A DNA stretch of 64,000 bases, taken from JAUSIF01 sp963711595 (GTDB lineage: Bacteria > Pseudomonadota > Alphaproteobacteria > Rhizobiales > Xanthobacteraceae). The DNA lies in assembly GCA_963711595.1 (NCBI GenBank), contig CAVQER010000010.1, forward strand, positions 1 to 64,000, given 5' to 3'. A program made the translations under genes and the position numbers. A model generated the notes under the pieces. The model saw only the letters and a list, made by a program, of their open reading frames with translations, was not told where the DNA came from and ran no database searches. Each line of letters opens with the position of its first letter. Within the stretch, counting starts at the first letter, position 1. Below are positions 44,829-54,175 of this stretch, one piece after another.

Positions 44829-45731
44829 CTACGCCGCGCGTCCTCGGCGGACGCCAGCCATTGCCTCCAATACGGAGCAAACGGCAGCGGTGTCCTGCGC
44901 GCCGAGTCCCCGGGCCAAGGCACTGTCGTAGACCGGAACGGTGGCGTCGAAGATTGGCGTTGGGCAGCCCAGCGCTGAAGCAAATTCACGGATGATCGAC
45001 ATGTCCTTTTGCCATACGTCGATCTTCATGGTGGCATCGTCGTAGCGACCCTCCACCATCATCGGCCCTCGCAGTTCGAACACGCGCGAGTTTCCGGCGC
45101 CGCTCTTCACCAGGTCGAAGATTGCCGTGGGATCGAGCCCAGCCTTGATGCCAAGCACGAACGCTTCCGCTGTCGCCACGTTGTGAATGGCCACCAGCAG
45201 GTTCGCGACAAGCTTCATGCGCATGCCGTTTCCGAATGCGCCCAAGTCGCGCCACTCGCGCGCAAAATCGGAGAACAGAGGCTGGAGCGCCGCGATGCTC
45301 GCTGAATCGCCGCTCGCATACACGACCAGATCCTTGGTCTTTGCCTGCGCGCCCGTGCCGCTGAGCGGGCAATCGAGCAGGACGTGGTCGGCGGATCGCA
45401 GCGTCTGTTCCGCTTTCACCTTGTCCTCGATCGCGAACGTGCTGAGTTCGGCGACGATCCGCTTCGGTGCGCGCGCGGCGGCTATCTCGCCTGCGACCTT
45501 CTGCAATGCACCCGGATTCGGAAGACTCGTCAGCACGACCGGCGCGGAATTTACGAGCTCGCTGACATTCTTCGCGATTGTAACACCTGCGCCCGACAGC
45601 TCGCGCTGTTTAGCGTCATCGATATCGTGGCCGGTAACCTGCCAGCCGGCGGCCGCAAGATTTCGCGCGATCGCGCCGCCCATGATGCCGAGACCGACGA
45701 CGCCGACCTTGCCCTTCGCGCTCTTTTGCAT
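44829..45731 (-). CDS. NAD(P)-dependent beta-hydroxyacid dehydrogenase (3-hydroxyisobutyrate dehydrogenase-like)
   Basis: A 300-residue protein from ATG 45731, which has GGAGGGAG upstream; an ATG 15 bases earlier has a poorer site. The N-terminal Rossmann motif is VGVVGLGIMGGAIARNLAAAG. The substrate signature DCPLSGTGAQAKTKDL and the catalytic lysine in GNGMRMKLVANLLVAIH (about residue 174) are those of the beta-hydroxyacid dehydrogenase family. It oxidises a 3-hydroxy acid to the semialdehyde or reduces the reverse. It sits between an AhpD-like gene (18 bases) and the livHMGF block, so it likely acts on a compound brought in by that transporter. Confidence 0.9.
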   Translation of the reverse strand: MQKSAKGKVGVVGLGIMGGAIARNLAAAGWQVTGHDIDDAKQRELSGAGVTIAKNVSELVNSAPVVLTSLPNPGALQKVAGEIAAARAPKRIVAELSTFAIEDKVKAEQTLRSADHVLLDCPLSGTGAQAKTKDLVVYASGDSASIAALQPLFSDFAREWRDLGAFGNGMRMKLVANLLVAIHNVATAEAFVLGIKAGLDPTAIFDLVKSGAGNSRVFELRGPMMVEGRYDDATMKIDVWQKDMSIIREFASALGCPTPIFDATVPVYDSALARGLGAQDTAAVCSVLEAMAGVRRGRAA

Positions 45732-45749
45732 CTCGGCTCCCTCCATCCC

Positions 45750-46301
45750 TTATTCCGGAAACGGCTCCACCTCGCCGGCAGGTACCGGCACACGGAATGC
45801 GCAAATCGTCATGGAGATGAGACCGTAGTAGCCGAGGATCCCCACAAGCTCGACGACACCCAGGGCGCCCAGCACCGCCGTCGCCCGCTCGTACGTCGCG
45901 TCGCTGACGCGATGGGTCTCCAGAAGCTCGCGAGAGAAATCGTAGACCGCGGCTTCGTCGGCGCGCGCAAAACGCGGGCTGGTCCCGCCACGGATTGCGT
46001 CGACCGCGGCGGCGTCGAGCCCCGCCTTGATCGCCTCCGGCGCGTGCGCGAACCACTCAAATCCGGCTTTCCAATGCGCGCCCGTGACGAGGATCGCGAG
46101 CTCAGAAAGTCGCTTTGGCAGGCTTGTTCGGTAGCGGCAGAAGGCACCAAGCTCCTGCGCGCGCGCCGCAAGCTTCGGGCTATGCAGCCAGATCTGCAGC
46201 GGCCCCTGCACCTTGCCGCGCGGACCAGCGACGATCGCGTCGTGCACTTCACGCTGCTCGGGCGTCAGATGGTCGGGAGACAACTCGGGAATTCGAAGCA
46301 T
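45750..46301 (-). CDS. Carboxymuconolactone decarboxylase (AhpD-like) family protein
   Basis: A 183-residue, all-helical protein from ATG 46301 behind GAGGACG; a GTG at 46313 is possible. Family segments are ELSPDHLTPEQREVHDAIVAGPRG, LSELAILVTGAHWKAGFEW and VELVGILGYYGLISMTICAF. The CxxC pair of peroxidase-type AhpD proteins is absent (VTGAHWKAG stands there), so a decarboxylase, hydrolase-like or structural role is more likely than a redox one. It is the first gene of the minus-strand catabolic operon. Confidence 0.85.
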   Translation of the reverse strand: MLRIPELSPDHLTPEQREVHDAIVAGPRGKVQGPLQIWLHSPKLAARAQELGAFCRYRTSLPKRLSELAILVTGAHWKAGFEWFAHAPEAIKAGLDAAAVDAIRGGTSPRFARADEAAVYDFSRELLETHRVSDATYERATAVLGALGVVELVGILGYYGLISMTICAFRVPVPAGEVEPFPE

Positions 46302-46586
46302 CGACGTCCTCACGATTCCAGCAGGAATCCCTGTACGGCATGGCCGCGCCCGACTCCAGCGGGCCGTTCATTCTTTCGCTACCAAGAAAACTTGCGCGCG
46401 ATTCACCAGCACGGTGCCGATGCCTATTGTTTTATGAGTTGGATCAAGAAGTTGGAAAGGATGCAAATTCAGGCGTCCTTCAACATGAATCGAAAACCCC
46501 TTGTCCCATGCGGATTTCAACACTCTGAAAAAAGGCTTGCTCGCTAATCGTACGCGCACGAAGGAAGCAATGCCGGGAGTAAATCA

Positions 46587-47453
46587 GTGCGCGGAAGTAC
46601 GATCGTGATGATCGCTGTCGCCGCCGTGTTTGGCGTGTTGGCAGTGTTTCTTGCGCAGTCGTGGCTCAATCGCCAGGCCGACATGCGCATGAAGACTCTC
46701 GAAGCGCGTAAGCCAGCCGCGACGCGCACCGTCGTAGTCGCTCGCTCGCCGCTCCGCTTCGGTGCCGCGCTGACCACGCAGAACCTTCGCGAAATCGAAT
46801 GGCCGGGTGAGGCTGCGCCGCCAAACTCGTTCTCCTCCGTTGCGGAGCTGACGCGCGGTGACAAGCGCGTTGCACTTGCTTCGATCGAGCCGAACGAGGT
46901 GATCGTCGGCAACAAGATTACGGGTCCGGGACAGAAGGCCACGCTTTCCGCCGTCATCGAGGACGGCATGCGGGCGGTGACCATCCGCGTGAACGACGTC
47001 GAAGGCGTCGCCGGCTTTGTGTTGCCGGGCGACCGCGTCGATGTGCTGTTGACCCGTTCGGGTGAAAAGGAAACGGCGAGCAACGACGTCGTTCTTCAGA
47101 ACACCAAGGTTCTGGCCATCGATCAGATCGCCGACGAGCGCGCTGAGAAGCCGGTCGTCGTGAAAGCGGTCACGCTCGAGGTCGACACCGTGTCAGCGCA
47201 GAAGCTGGCGCTCGCCGCTTCGGCGGGAAATCTTTCACTCGTGCTGCGCAAGGCCGGCGACTCGGCCCAGGAAGGCGTGCGGCGCGTAACCATTACCGAC
47301 ATCGGCAGCGGCAAGTCCGCGCCGGCGGGAACGTCGAACTTCGCAACGATCCGCGTCATGCGTGCGCAGAGCAGCGGTGAGTACAGCGTACCGGTCGAGA
47401 ATTTCGCCCGGTCGAAAGTTAGCGGTGCGCCTTCTGGGGAAGCGCAGCCGTAA
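46587..47453 (+). CDS. cpaB: Flp pilus assembly protein CpaB
   Basis: A 288-residue protein with a GTG start and a single N-terminal membrane anchor (IVMIAVAAVFGVLAVFLAQSW). The SAF-like domain shows RTVVVARSPLRFGAALTTQNLREIEWPG and AVTIRVNDVEGVAGFVLPGDRVDVLLTR, the RcpC/CpaB signature. It sits in the periplasm and supports the CpaC secretin. It is the first gene of the tad operon here; the usual pilin gene flp/pilA and the prepilin peptidase cpaA are not upstream, where 285 bases of non-coding DNA separate it from the AhpD-like gene. Confidence 0.93.
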   Translation: MRGSTIVMIAVAAVFGVLAVFLAQSWLNRQADMRMKTLEARKPAATRTVVVARSPLRFGAALTTQNLREIEWPGEAAPPNSFSSVAELTRGDKRVALASIEPNEVIVGNKITGPGQKATLSAVIEDGMRAVTIRVNDVEGVAGFVLPGDRVDVLLTRSGEKETASNDVVLQNTKVLAIDQIADERAEKPVVVKAVTLEVDTVSAQKLALAASAGNLSLVLRKAGDSAQEGVRRVTITDIGSGKSAPAGTSNFATIRVMRAQSSGEYSVPVENFARSKVSGAPSGEAQP

Positions 47454-47482
47454 GCAAGCCTGAAGTAAGTGGGGAGGGTGTC

Positions 47483-48956
47483 TTGTTGAACTGGACTTTT
47501 ACTGAGAACTTGGCCGCGCTACGGCCGGGCCTTCGGGCCATGTTGCTCACGGTGGCTGCGGTGGTCGTCACCAGCGCCATCATGATCGCGCCTTCGATGC
47601 CGGCGGAGTTGCAGCCGCGCACCGTGCAGCTTGGCCTCGGCAAGGCGACTGTGACCGTCAAGGTCCCGCTCTCCAAGTCGGAGACTTTGCGCACGGACAC
47701 CGGCTTCGTCGACGTGGTGGTTGCGGATCCCGAAGTGGCTGACGTTCTGCCGCTCACCGACCGCTCGCTCTCCGTGCTCGGCAAGAAGATCGGGTCCACG
47801 CGGCTTTCGATCTACGCCGAAGGCAAGCAGTTGCTCGGCGTGTTCGATGTCGAGGTGTCTTATGACACTTCGCAGCTTGCCGCAGAGCTCGCGCGCCAGT
47901 TCCCGCACGCGAGTTTCCGCGTCTCCTCGGTCAATGGCCGGATCCTGCTCTCCGGCAGCGCGCCGGACGGTGTCACCCTCGACAAGGCGGTGATGATCGC
48001 CAAGCAGTTCGGTCCCGAAGTGATCAATTCAGTGAGGGTGTCGCAACCGCAGCAGGTTCTGCTCGAGGTCCGCTTTGTAGAAGCGGCCCGCACGGCAGGC
48101 CGTGAGCTCGGCATCAACTGGGACGTCGTCACGAGCAACCTAAACTTTAAGACGGGCGTCGGATTGCTCGGGCCGAGCGCACCCTTTGGCGTCATGGTCG
48201 GCAATTTGCTGAGCGGAGGTGTCGACGCCGAGTTCGATCATCCGTTCGCTCGAAGAGCGCGGCGTTGCTCGCCGTCTCGCCGAGCCGAACCTGGTCGCTT
48301 TGTCGGGCGATACCGCGAGCTTCCTCGCCGGCGGCGAGTTTCCGTTCCCGGTTCAGTCGACGAACAACACGATCTCGATCGAGTTCAAGAAGTTCGGTGT
48401 TGGCCTTGCGTTTACGCCCACGGTCGCGGCGGGCGGCGTCATCAACCTCAAGATCGAGCCCGAAGTCAGCCAGATCGATCCGACGAACTCCGTTCGGGTT
48501 GGTGGTGTCGAGATTCCGAGCCTGATCGTGCGTCGTGCCAACACCACGATCGAGCTTCGCGACGGCCAGAGCTTCGCGGTTGCCGGCCTGTTGCAGAGCA
48601 TCAACGAAACGAACCAGGCCCAGCTTCCCTGGATCGGCAATATCCCGATCCTCGGGGCGCTGTTCCGCAGTGCTCAGTACCAGAAGCGGGAAACCGACCT
48701 CGTCATCATCGTGACGCCGCGCCTCGTGCGGCCGATGCGACCCGGCGATTCCCTTCGCACGCCGCTCGACGGCGCTGTGGCTGCGAACGACGTGGACTTC
48801 TTCCTGCACGGCGTCTCCGAATGGACTCCGAGCATGCAGCGGCAGGCTCGCGCTCTGAGCGGGCAGCTCCCCGTGCAGCGGCCGTTCACCGGTCACGTCA
48901 TCGATCTTCCGCAACCGATCGCGCTGGAGGGCGGCCATGTCATCGCGAAAAACTGA
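47483..48956 (+). pseudogene. cpaC: Flp pilus secretin CpaC, single frameshift
   Basis: Starts at TTG 47483 behind GGGGAGGG and would give about 490 residues. An N-terminal signal-like hydrophobic segment is followed by a BON-like pilus domain (STRLSIYAEGKQLLGVFDVEV) and the secretin domain. A single-base shift near 48237 separates VGNLLSGGVDAEF from the continuation IIRSLEERGVARRLAEPNLVA. The second half has the secretin signature GGEFPFPV, FGVGLAFTPTV and VAGLLQS, and IVTPRLVRP. The outer-membrane ring through which the pilus leaves the cell is otherwise complete. The frame before the shift runs on to 48976 with no family sequence. Confidence 0.88.
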
Positions 48957-49278
48957 TCGTCGTCTGCGCTGGGTAGCGCCGGCGCTTGTCCTGGCCGGCA
49001 TGGTTGCCGGCTGCGCCGAGCCCGACCTCTATCTCGACCGGCGTGACTCCCTCAGTCTGGGTGCCGGTGATGCAGTCGCGTCAAACATCATCGTCCAGAC
49101 GGGCGATCCATGGCCGCGGGCGGCGGGTAACCGCAACATCGCGTTCAATGGCGACCGCATGCAGGCGGCGGGTGAGCGCTATCGCACCGGCAAGGTGATC
49201 ACTCCGCAAGGCATGAATACGAGTTCGGTCCAGTTTGAGGGGGGCGGGGGTGGTTCGCCGGGAGCCGCGGCGCAGTAG
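48937..49278 (+). CDS. Small lipoprotein of the cpa/tad cluster (cpaD position)
   Basis: A 113-residue protein with a lipoprotein signal (APALVLAGMVAGC, lipobox VAGC) and a glycine-rich tail. It overlaps the cpaC end by 20 bases. It occupies the place of the CpaD pilotin-like lipoprotein but is half the length of CpaD. The core LYLDRRDSLSLGAGDAVASN, DPWPRAAGNRNIAFNGDRM recalls short conserved proteins in the tad clusters of Bradyrhizobium relatives. It probably helps CpaC assembly in the outer membrane; this is inference from position. Confidence 0.7.
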   Translation: MSSRKTDRRLRWVAPALVLAGMVAGCAEPDLYLDRRDSLSLGAGDAVASNIIVQTGDPWPRAAGNRNIAFNGDRMQAAGERYRTGKVITPQGMNTSSVQFEGGGGGSPGAAAQ

Positions 49279-49361
49279 CGCCGCGGTCTCCGGCGGCAGT
49301 CCCGTGGGGGCGGGCGACTTAGGTTTCGAAGTACAGAAGTACGAGTGAGTAGTTCGCACCC

Positions 49362-50585
49362 ATGCTTGACCGCCAGTCGAATCCTGTACCTGACAAGGTC
49401 CGCGTCATCGCCGTGACGGGCGATGCCGACCTTGAGCAATCGCTGCGCTCGACGTTCGGGTCGAACGGGAAGATCGATCTTTCGGTCGTTCAGGGCAGCT
49501 TGCTAGAGAACGAGGCGAAATTTGAAGCGGGAGATGCTTCGGTCGTCATCGTCGATCTTATTGCTTCTGACGAGGAGATGGCGGCCCTGCAGCGGCTGAT
49601 GAATCGCATCGGCCGTTGGCCGCCGGTCATCGTGGTAACGCAGGCCTTCAGCGCCGAGGTCGCACGCCGGCTCGTGCATATGCGCGTTGCCGACTTCCTC
49701 GTGAAGCCGGTGAATCCGATCGACTTCGTACGCGCATGCGCGCGTGTCGCGCAGGGACCCGCAGATGAAGAAGTCCGCGAGGCCCAGATCTACACGTTTC
49801 TTCCGGCCGCGGGCGGCGTAGGCGTTACTACGATCGCCATTCAGACCGCCATGACTTTGCTCAACAGCGGTCCTCGCGGCAGCATCAAGACTTGCCTTGT
49901 CGATCTCGATTTCCAGCATGGCGCCTGCGCCGACTATCTCGATCTCGAGCCGCGCCTCGACCTTGGGGAAATCGAACCACGACCGGAGCGCCTCGATCGA
50001 CAGCTGCTCGGCGTGATGCTCTCGCAGCATTCCACCGGGCTTTCTCTCATCGCGGCGCCCAACCGGCCGGCCGAAATGCGATCGTTCGATCCGAACGTGG
50101 TTACGCGGCTTCTCGACCTCGTGTCGTCGCATTTCGACTACGTCGTGATCGATATGCCGCGGACCTGGTTCTCCTGGACCGACAGCGTGCTTGTCGGCTC
50201 GAACAAGCTGTTCATCATCAGTGAAATGACGGTGCCGGGCCTTCGGCACGCAAAGCAGCTCGTCACCGCAGTATCCGAGCGGCTCGACCAAGGGCCGCAT
50301 CCGCAGGTCATCGTGAACCGTTTCGAGCAGCGCATGTTCGCTTCCGGCCTGCGCCGCGGCGACATCAAGCAGGCACTGGGTCACGCGTTCGCCGGTACGC
50401 TTCCTAACAATTACGCGCTTGTGCGCGAGGCGATCGACCGGGGCATCCCGCTCGAGGAAGTCAAGAAGGGCAACAACGTCGTCACCGAGTTGAAGAAGAT
50501 CGTCTTGCAGAAGCCCGCGAAGGATGGAGCAAAGACGGAAGCGGGTGAGAAAAAGAAGGAATGGAGCCTGTTCGGTGCACGTTGA
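49362..50585 (+). CDS. cpaE: Flp pilus assembly protein CpaE (receiver-like domain plus MinD/ParA-like ATPase)
   Basis: A 407-residue protein. Residues 10-125 form a CheY-like receiver (VVIVDLIASDEEMAAL, VVTQAFSAEVARRL). The MinD/ParA-type ATPase follows, with a degenerate Walker A PAAGGVGVTTIAIQ (about 147) in which valine stands for the usual lysine, as is common in CpaE/TadZ, and DLDFQHGACADYLDL and FDYVVIDMPRTW. CpaE positions the pilus machine in the cell. It lies 83 bases after the small lipoprotein gene and 32 before cpaF. Confidence 0.93.
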   Translation: MLDRQSNPVPDKVRVIAVTGDADLEQSLRSTFGSNGKIDLSVVQGSLLENEAKFEAGDASVVIVDLIASDEEMAALQRLMNRIGRWPPVIVVTQAFSAEVARRLVHMRVADFLVKPVNPIDFVRACARVAQGPADEEVREAQIYTFLPAAGGVGVTTIAIQTAMTLLNSGPRGSIKTCLVDLDFQHGACADYLDLEPRLDLGEIEPRPERLDRQLLGVMLSQHSTGLSLIAAPNRPAEMRSFDPNVVTRLLDLVSSHFDYVVIDMPRTWFSWTDSVLVGSNKLFIISEMTVPGLRHAKQLVTAVSERLDQGPHPQVIVNRFEQRMFASGLRRGDIKQALGHAFAGTLPNNYALVREAIDRGIPLEEVKKGNNVVTELKKIVLQKPAKDGAKTEAGEKKKEWSLFGAR

Positions 50586-50617
50586 GTGCGCGTGAGGCCA
50601 GCGTCAAAAGCTGAGGA

Positions 50618-52042
50618 ATGAAAATGCTCGGTCGCTTTACGAAGCAACAGGTCGCGACACCGGAACTGGTGTTGGAGCGCGAAGAGCCCGCGCCTGTGCT
50701 TGTTGTTGATGCTGCCCCGGAAATCGTCCCGCCGCTGGCCGAGCCAATTCCGCCGATCAATCCGTTGCTCAGCGCAAAACTTCTGGACGCAAAGGTGCGG
50801 CTGCACCGGCGCCTGATCGAAGAAATCAATCTTTCCGCGCTGGAAAAGCTTCCGGAAGCGGAAATTCGCCGTCACGTCGCGGCGCTCGTATCGCAATACG
50901 TCGTGACGGAACGTCTCGCGCTGAACTCGGGCGAGCTGGACGATTTCGTCCTGGAAATTCTGGATGAAATGACCGGTCTCGGGCCGATCGAGCCGCTTCT
51001 GAAGGACCCGACCGTCAACGACATTCTGATCAACGGCCACGAATGCGTCTATGTCGAGCGACAAGGCATGCTGGAGCCGACGCTCGTGCGCTTCAAGGAC
51101 GAGACGCACCTGTTGCGCATCATCAACAAGATCGTGAGTGCGGTCGGCCGTCGTGTCGACGAATCGCAGCCGCTTTGCGACGCGCGACTGCTCGATGGTT
51201 CCCGTATCAATATCGCTGTCCGGCCGATCGCAGTCGATGGTCCGTTGGTCTCGATCCGCAAATTCTCGAAGAAGCCGTTCAATCTCAAGAAGCTGATCGA
51301 CATCGGTGCGATCAAGCCGCAAATGGGCGAGTTGCTCGCCGCCGCGGTCAAGGCTCGTGTCACGCTGATCATTTCTGGCGGCACCGGCTCCGGCAAGACG
51401 ACGATGTTGAACGCGCTTTCCGCGTTCATTTCGGAAAAAGAACGGCTCGTCACGATCGAGGACGCGGCCGAGCTCCAGTTGCAGCAGCCACATGTCGGCC
51501 GCATGGAGACGCGGCCGCCCAACATTGAAGGCAAGGGCGAGATCCGCCAGCGCGAGCTCGTAAAGAACGCGCTACGCATGCGTCCGGATCGCGTGATTCT
51601 CGGCGAGTGCCGCGGCGAAGAAGCGTTCGATATGCTTCAGGCGATGAATACCGGCCACGAAGGTTCGATGGCCACGGTCCACGCGAACTCCCCGCGCGAC
51701 GCGATCTCGCGGCTTGAGCAGATGATTGGCATGGCGGGCATGCCGATGACGATCGCGAGCATCCGCGGACAGATCGCGGCCGCCATTCGCGTCATCGTCC
51801 AGCTGCAACGAATGTCTGATGGCAAGCGGCGCGTGACGTCGATCTCGGAGATCACAGGTCTCGAGAGCGACATCATCCAGATGCAGGAAATCTACAAGTA
51901 TGTTCGCACCGGCACCGCTGCCGATGGCGCGGTCGAAGGTCACTACCAGGCAACCGGCATCCGGCCCCGCTTCCTCGGCGACCTGATCGCGCAGGGGATA
52001 ACGGTTCCTGGCACCTATTTCGATCCATCGAAACCGCTGTGA
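50618..52042 (+). CDS. cpaF: CpaF-type pilus assembly secretion ATPase (TadA)
   Basis: A 474-residue traffic ATPase. Walker A is ISGGTGSGKTTMLNALS (about residue 251), the Asp box includes VTIEDAAELQLQQPHVGRMETR and Walker B is RPDRVILGECRGEEAFDM, with the His box MNTGHEGSMATVHANSPRDAI. It powers pilus assembly and retraction from the cytoplasm. It follows cpaE and is coupled to tadB by a four-base overlap. The ATG at 50618 is preceded by GAGGA. Confidence 0.96.
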   Translation: MKMLGRFTKQQVATPELVLEREEPAPVLVVDAAPEIVPPLAEPIPPINPLLSAKLLDAKVRLHRRLIEEINLSALEKLPEAEIRRHVAALVSQYVVTERLALNSGELDDFVLEILDEMTGLGPIEPLLKDPTVNDILINGHECVYVERQGMLEPTLVRFKDETHLLRIINKIVSAVGRRVDESQPLCDARLLDGSRINIAVRPIAVDGPLVSIRKFSKKPFNLKKLIDIGAIKPQMGELLAAAVKARVTLIISGGTGSGKTTMLNALSAFISEKERLVTIEDAAELQLQQPHVGRMETRPPNIEGKGEIRQRELVKNALRMRPDRVILGECRGEEAFDMLQAMNTGHEGSMATVHANSPRDAISRLEQMIGMAGMPMTIASIRGQIAAAIRVIVQLQRMSDGKRRVTSISEITGLESDIIQMQEIYKYVRTGTAADGAVEGHYQATGIRPRFLGDLIAQGITVPGTYFDPSKPL

Positions 52043-53016
52043 CCGGCATGTCGTTCGAGTTCGACGAAGCAACGCTTTTCTACGTATGCGCGGCCGTGTC
52101 GGTCGTGCTCCTGGCGGAGGCTGCCTATCTTCTGTTCTTTTCGGCCGCCTCCTACCGTAGCCGGGTGAACCGCCGTCTGCGCCTGATGCAGGATCAGGTT
52201 GACCGCCAGTCGATCCTCATTCAGCTGCGTCGCGAGCGTGGGCTTACCGGCACGGGAGATTTTCGTCTGCCGTTGCTCTATCTCAACAGCCTTATTCTCC
52301 AGTCCGGACTGTCGCTCGGTATTGTCAAGTTCGCGATCTTCAGCGCGATCGGCGCCGCGGGCGTCTTCTTCGTGAGCCTCGTGATGCGTGGAAGCTTTTT
52401 CGACGCCGCAATGATCACGATTATTTCGACGCTCCTTTTGCCCTTCGCCATCCTGTTTTTCCTGCGCAAACGGCGCCAGCGGAAATTTGGCGAACAATTC
52501 CCCGACGCGATCGACATCATCGTTCGGAGTTTGCGCGCGGGGCATCCGATTCCGGTGGCGATCGCAATGGTCGGGCGCGAGCTCCCCGACCCCGTCGGTT
52601 CCGAATTCGGGATGGTCGCCGATGAAGTGACCTACGGCGCCGACATGGAAACCGCGATGCGCGCCATGTATCACCGCGTCGGGCAGGACGACTTGCCGCT
52701 GTTTGTGACCGCAGTCGCGATCCAGGGATCGACGGGTGGCAATCTGAGCGAGATCCTGAGCAATCTTTCGGGTGTGATCCGCCTGCGCTTCAAGATGCGC
52801 CGCAAGATCCGCGCGCTCGCCTCGGAAGGCCGTTTTTCGGCCTTGCTGCTGTCGGCGATGCCCATCGTGATGTTCCTGATCCTGCAGACCATCGCGCCGG
52901 ATTTCTACGGGAAGGTCTGGCACGAGGACATCACGAAGGTTGGTCTCGTCTGCGCCGGTGGCTGGATGATGTTCGGCAATCTCATCATGTACCGCCTCGT
53001 GAACTTCAAGATCTGA
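52039..53016 (+). CDS. tadB: Type II secretion-type inner membrane protein TadB
   Basis: A 325-residue inner membrane platform protein, start GTG 52039 in the cpaF stop, or ATG 52048. The T2SF domain shows QFPDAIDIIVRSLRAGHPIPVAIAMVGREL and SIQGSTGGNLSEILSNLSGVIRLRFKMRRKIRALASEGRFSA-type sequence (AVAIQGSTGGNLSEILSN). There are three or four membrane segments. It forms the base of the pilus with TadC. Confidence 0.93.
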   Translation: MTGMSFEFDEATLFYVCAAVSVVLLAEAAYLLFFSAASYRSRVNRRLRLMQDQVDRQSILIQLRRERGLTGTGDFRLPLLYLNSLILQSGLSLGIVKFAIFSAIGAAGVFFVSLVMRGSFFDAAMITIISTLLLPFAILFFLRKRRQRKFGEQFPDAIDIIVRSLRAGHPIPVAIAMVGRELPDPVGSEFGMVADEVTYGADMETAMRAMYHRVGQDDLPLFVTAVAIQGSTGGNLSEILSNLSGVIRLRFKMRRKIRALASEGRFSALLLSAMPIVMFLILQTIAPDFYGKVWHEDITKVGLVCAGGWMMFGNLIMYRLVNFKI

Positions 53017-53018
53017 TC

Positions 53019-53990
53019 ATGGACACCGTATTCGAGCCCCTGTTGCAGATGATGGACGCCAACGCCGGCGCCGTCGTCGGGGGTTTCGTGTTTCTCGCGA
53101 CCTCGATGCTCACGTTCGCGGTGATGGCGACGGTACGGGTGCGGGGCTCGGTGAAACGCCGTGCTGCGGATATCTCTTCGCACGGCCCTCGTCGCGCCAC
53201 TGAAAACCGGCGATCGCTCCGTTACGCCAGTGCAAAAGCAGCACAACGACTGATCGACTACACGACCAAGAACTATTCGGAGTCCAACGAGAAGCACGTG
53301 CGGATGCTGCGCCGGCAGCTCATGCAGGCGGGCTTCCTCGATCCGCGTGCGCCCGCGTTCTATTTTATCTCGCGGACCCTGCTTGCCGTCGGTCTCGCCG
53401 TCGCTGCATTTTTCCTGATTCCGGCCATTAGCCCGGAAACGAAGACCATGTTCTGGCCCGGCGTCGGCTTCAGCGGCCTCGTCGGCTATTTCGGGCCGGG
53501 CTTCTACCTCAGCCGGCGCATTAAAAAGCGGCAGACCGAGCACCGGGCAGGCTTCCCGGATTTCATGGACCTGCTCGTCGTCTGCGCGGACGCCGGCCTC
53601 AGCATGGAGGCGGCACTCGATCGCGTCGGCCGCGAAATCGCCGACGCCTATCCCTCGCTCGGCGCGAACATTCACATGACTACGCTGGAGATGCGGGCTG
53701 GCCGTTCATTGAGTGAGGCACTCGAGCATCTCGGCGACCGTCTCGGTCTCGAGGAGGCCCGCTCGTTTGCGACCCTCCTGCAGCAATCCGAGGAACTCGG
53801 ATCCAGCATGACCGATGCGCTTCGCGTTTACAGCGATGACATGCGCCACAAGCGACTCTCGCGAGCGGAAGAAAAGGCCTACAGCCTGCCGGCCAAGCTC
53901 TCGGTTCCGCTCGTCCTGTGCGTGTTCCCGGTGCTCGTCGTCGTCATCATGCTGCCCGCCTACGTGCGGTTCAAACTCGGCGGCTTCTGA
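53019..53990 (+). CDS. tadC: Type II secretion-type inner membrane protein TadC
   Basis: A 323-residue protein with four hydrophobic segments and the T2SF domain GFPDFMDLLVVCADAGLSMEAALDRVGREI, then LGLEEARSFATLLQQSEELGSSMTDALRVY. It pairs with TadB (two bases away). The polar N-terminal loop between the first two membrane segments is basic, as usual. Confidence 0.94.
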   Translation: MDTVFEPLLQMMDANAGAVVGGFVFLATSMLTFAVMATVRVRGSVKRRAADISSHGPRRATENRRSLRYASAKAAQRLIDYTTKNYSESNEKHVRMLRRQLMQAGFLDPRAPAFYFISRTLLAVGLAVAAFFLIPAISPETKTMFWPGVGFSGLVGYFGPGFYLSRRIKKRQTEHRAGFPDFMDLLVVCADAGLSMEAALDRVGREIADAYPSLGANIHMTTLEMRAGRSLSEALEHLGDRLGLEEARSFATLLQQSEELGSSMTDALRVYSDDMRHKRLSRAEEKAYSLPAKLSVPLVLCVFPVLVVVIMLPAYVRFKLGGF

Positions 53991-54175
53991 GCATATTCCT
54001 ATTCATCGCTGCGAATTCCGTTGCGCGCCGGACTCCGATACCGCCGCGAGCGAGAGTTTTTTAACCACCCCATTCTAGGGTTCCACACGGGGCTGTCGGG
54101 AATAATCCGCGACGAATGGCCTGCCAAACTCGTCCGTGAGGACGGGCCGGTTTGTTCGACGCCTGGAGTTTGCCG

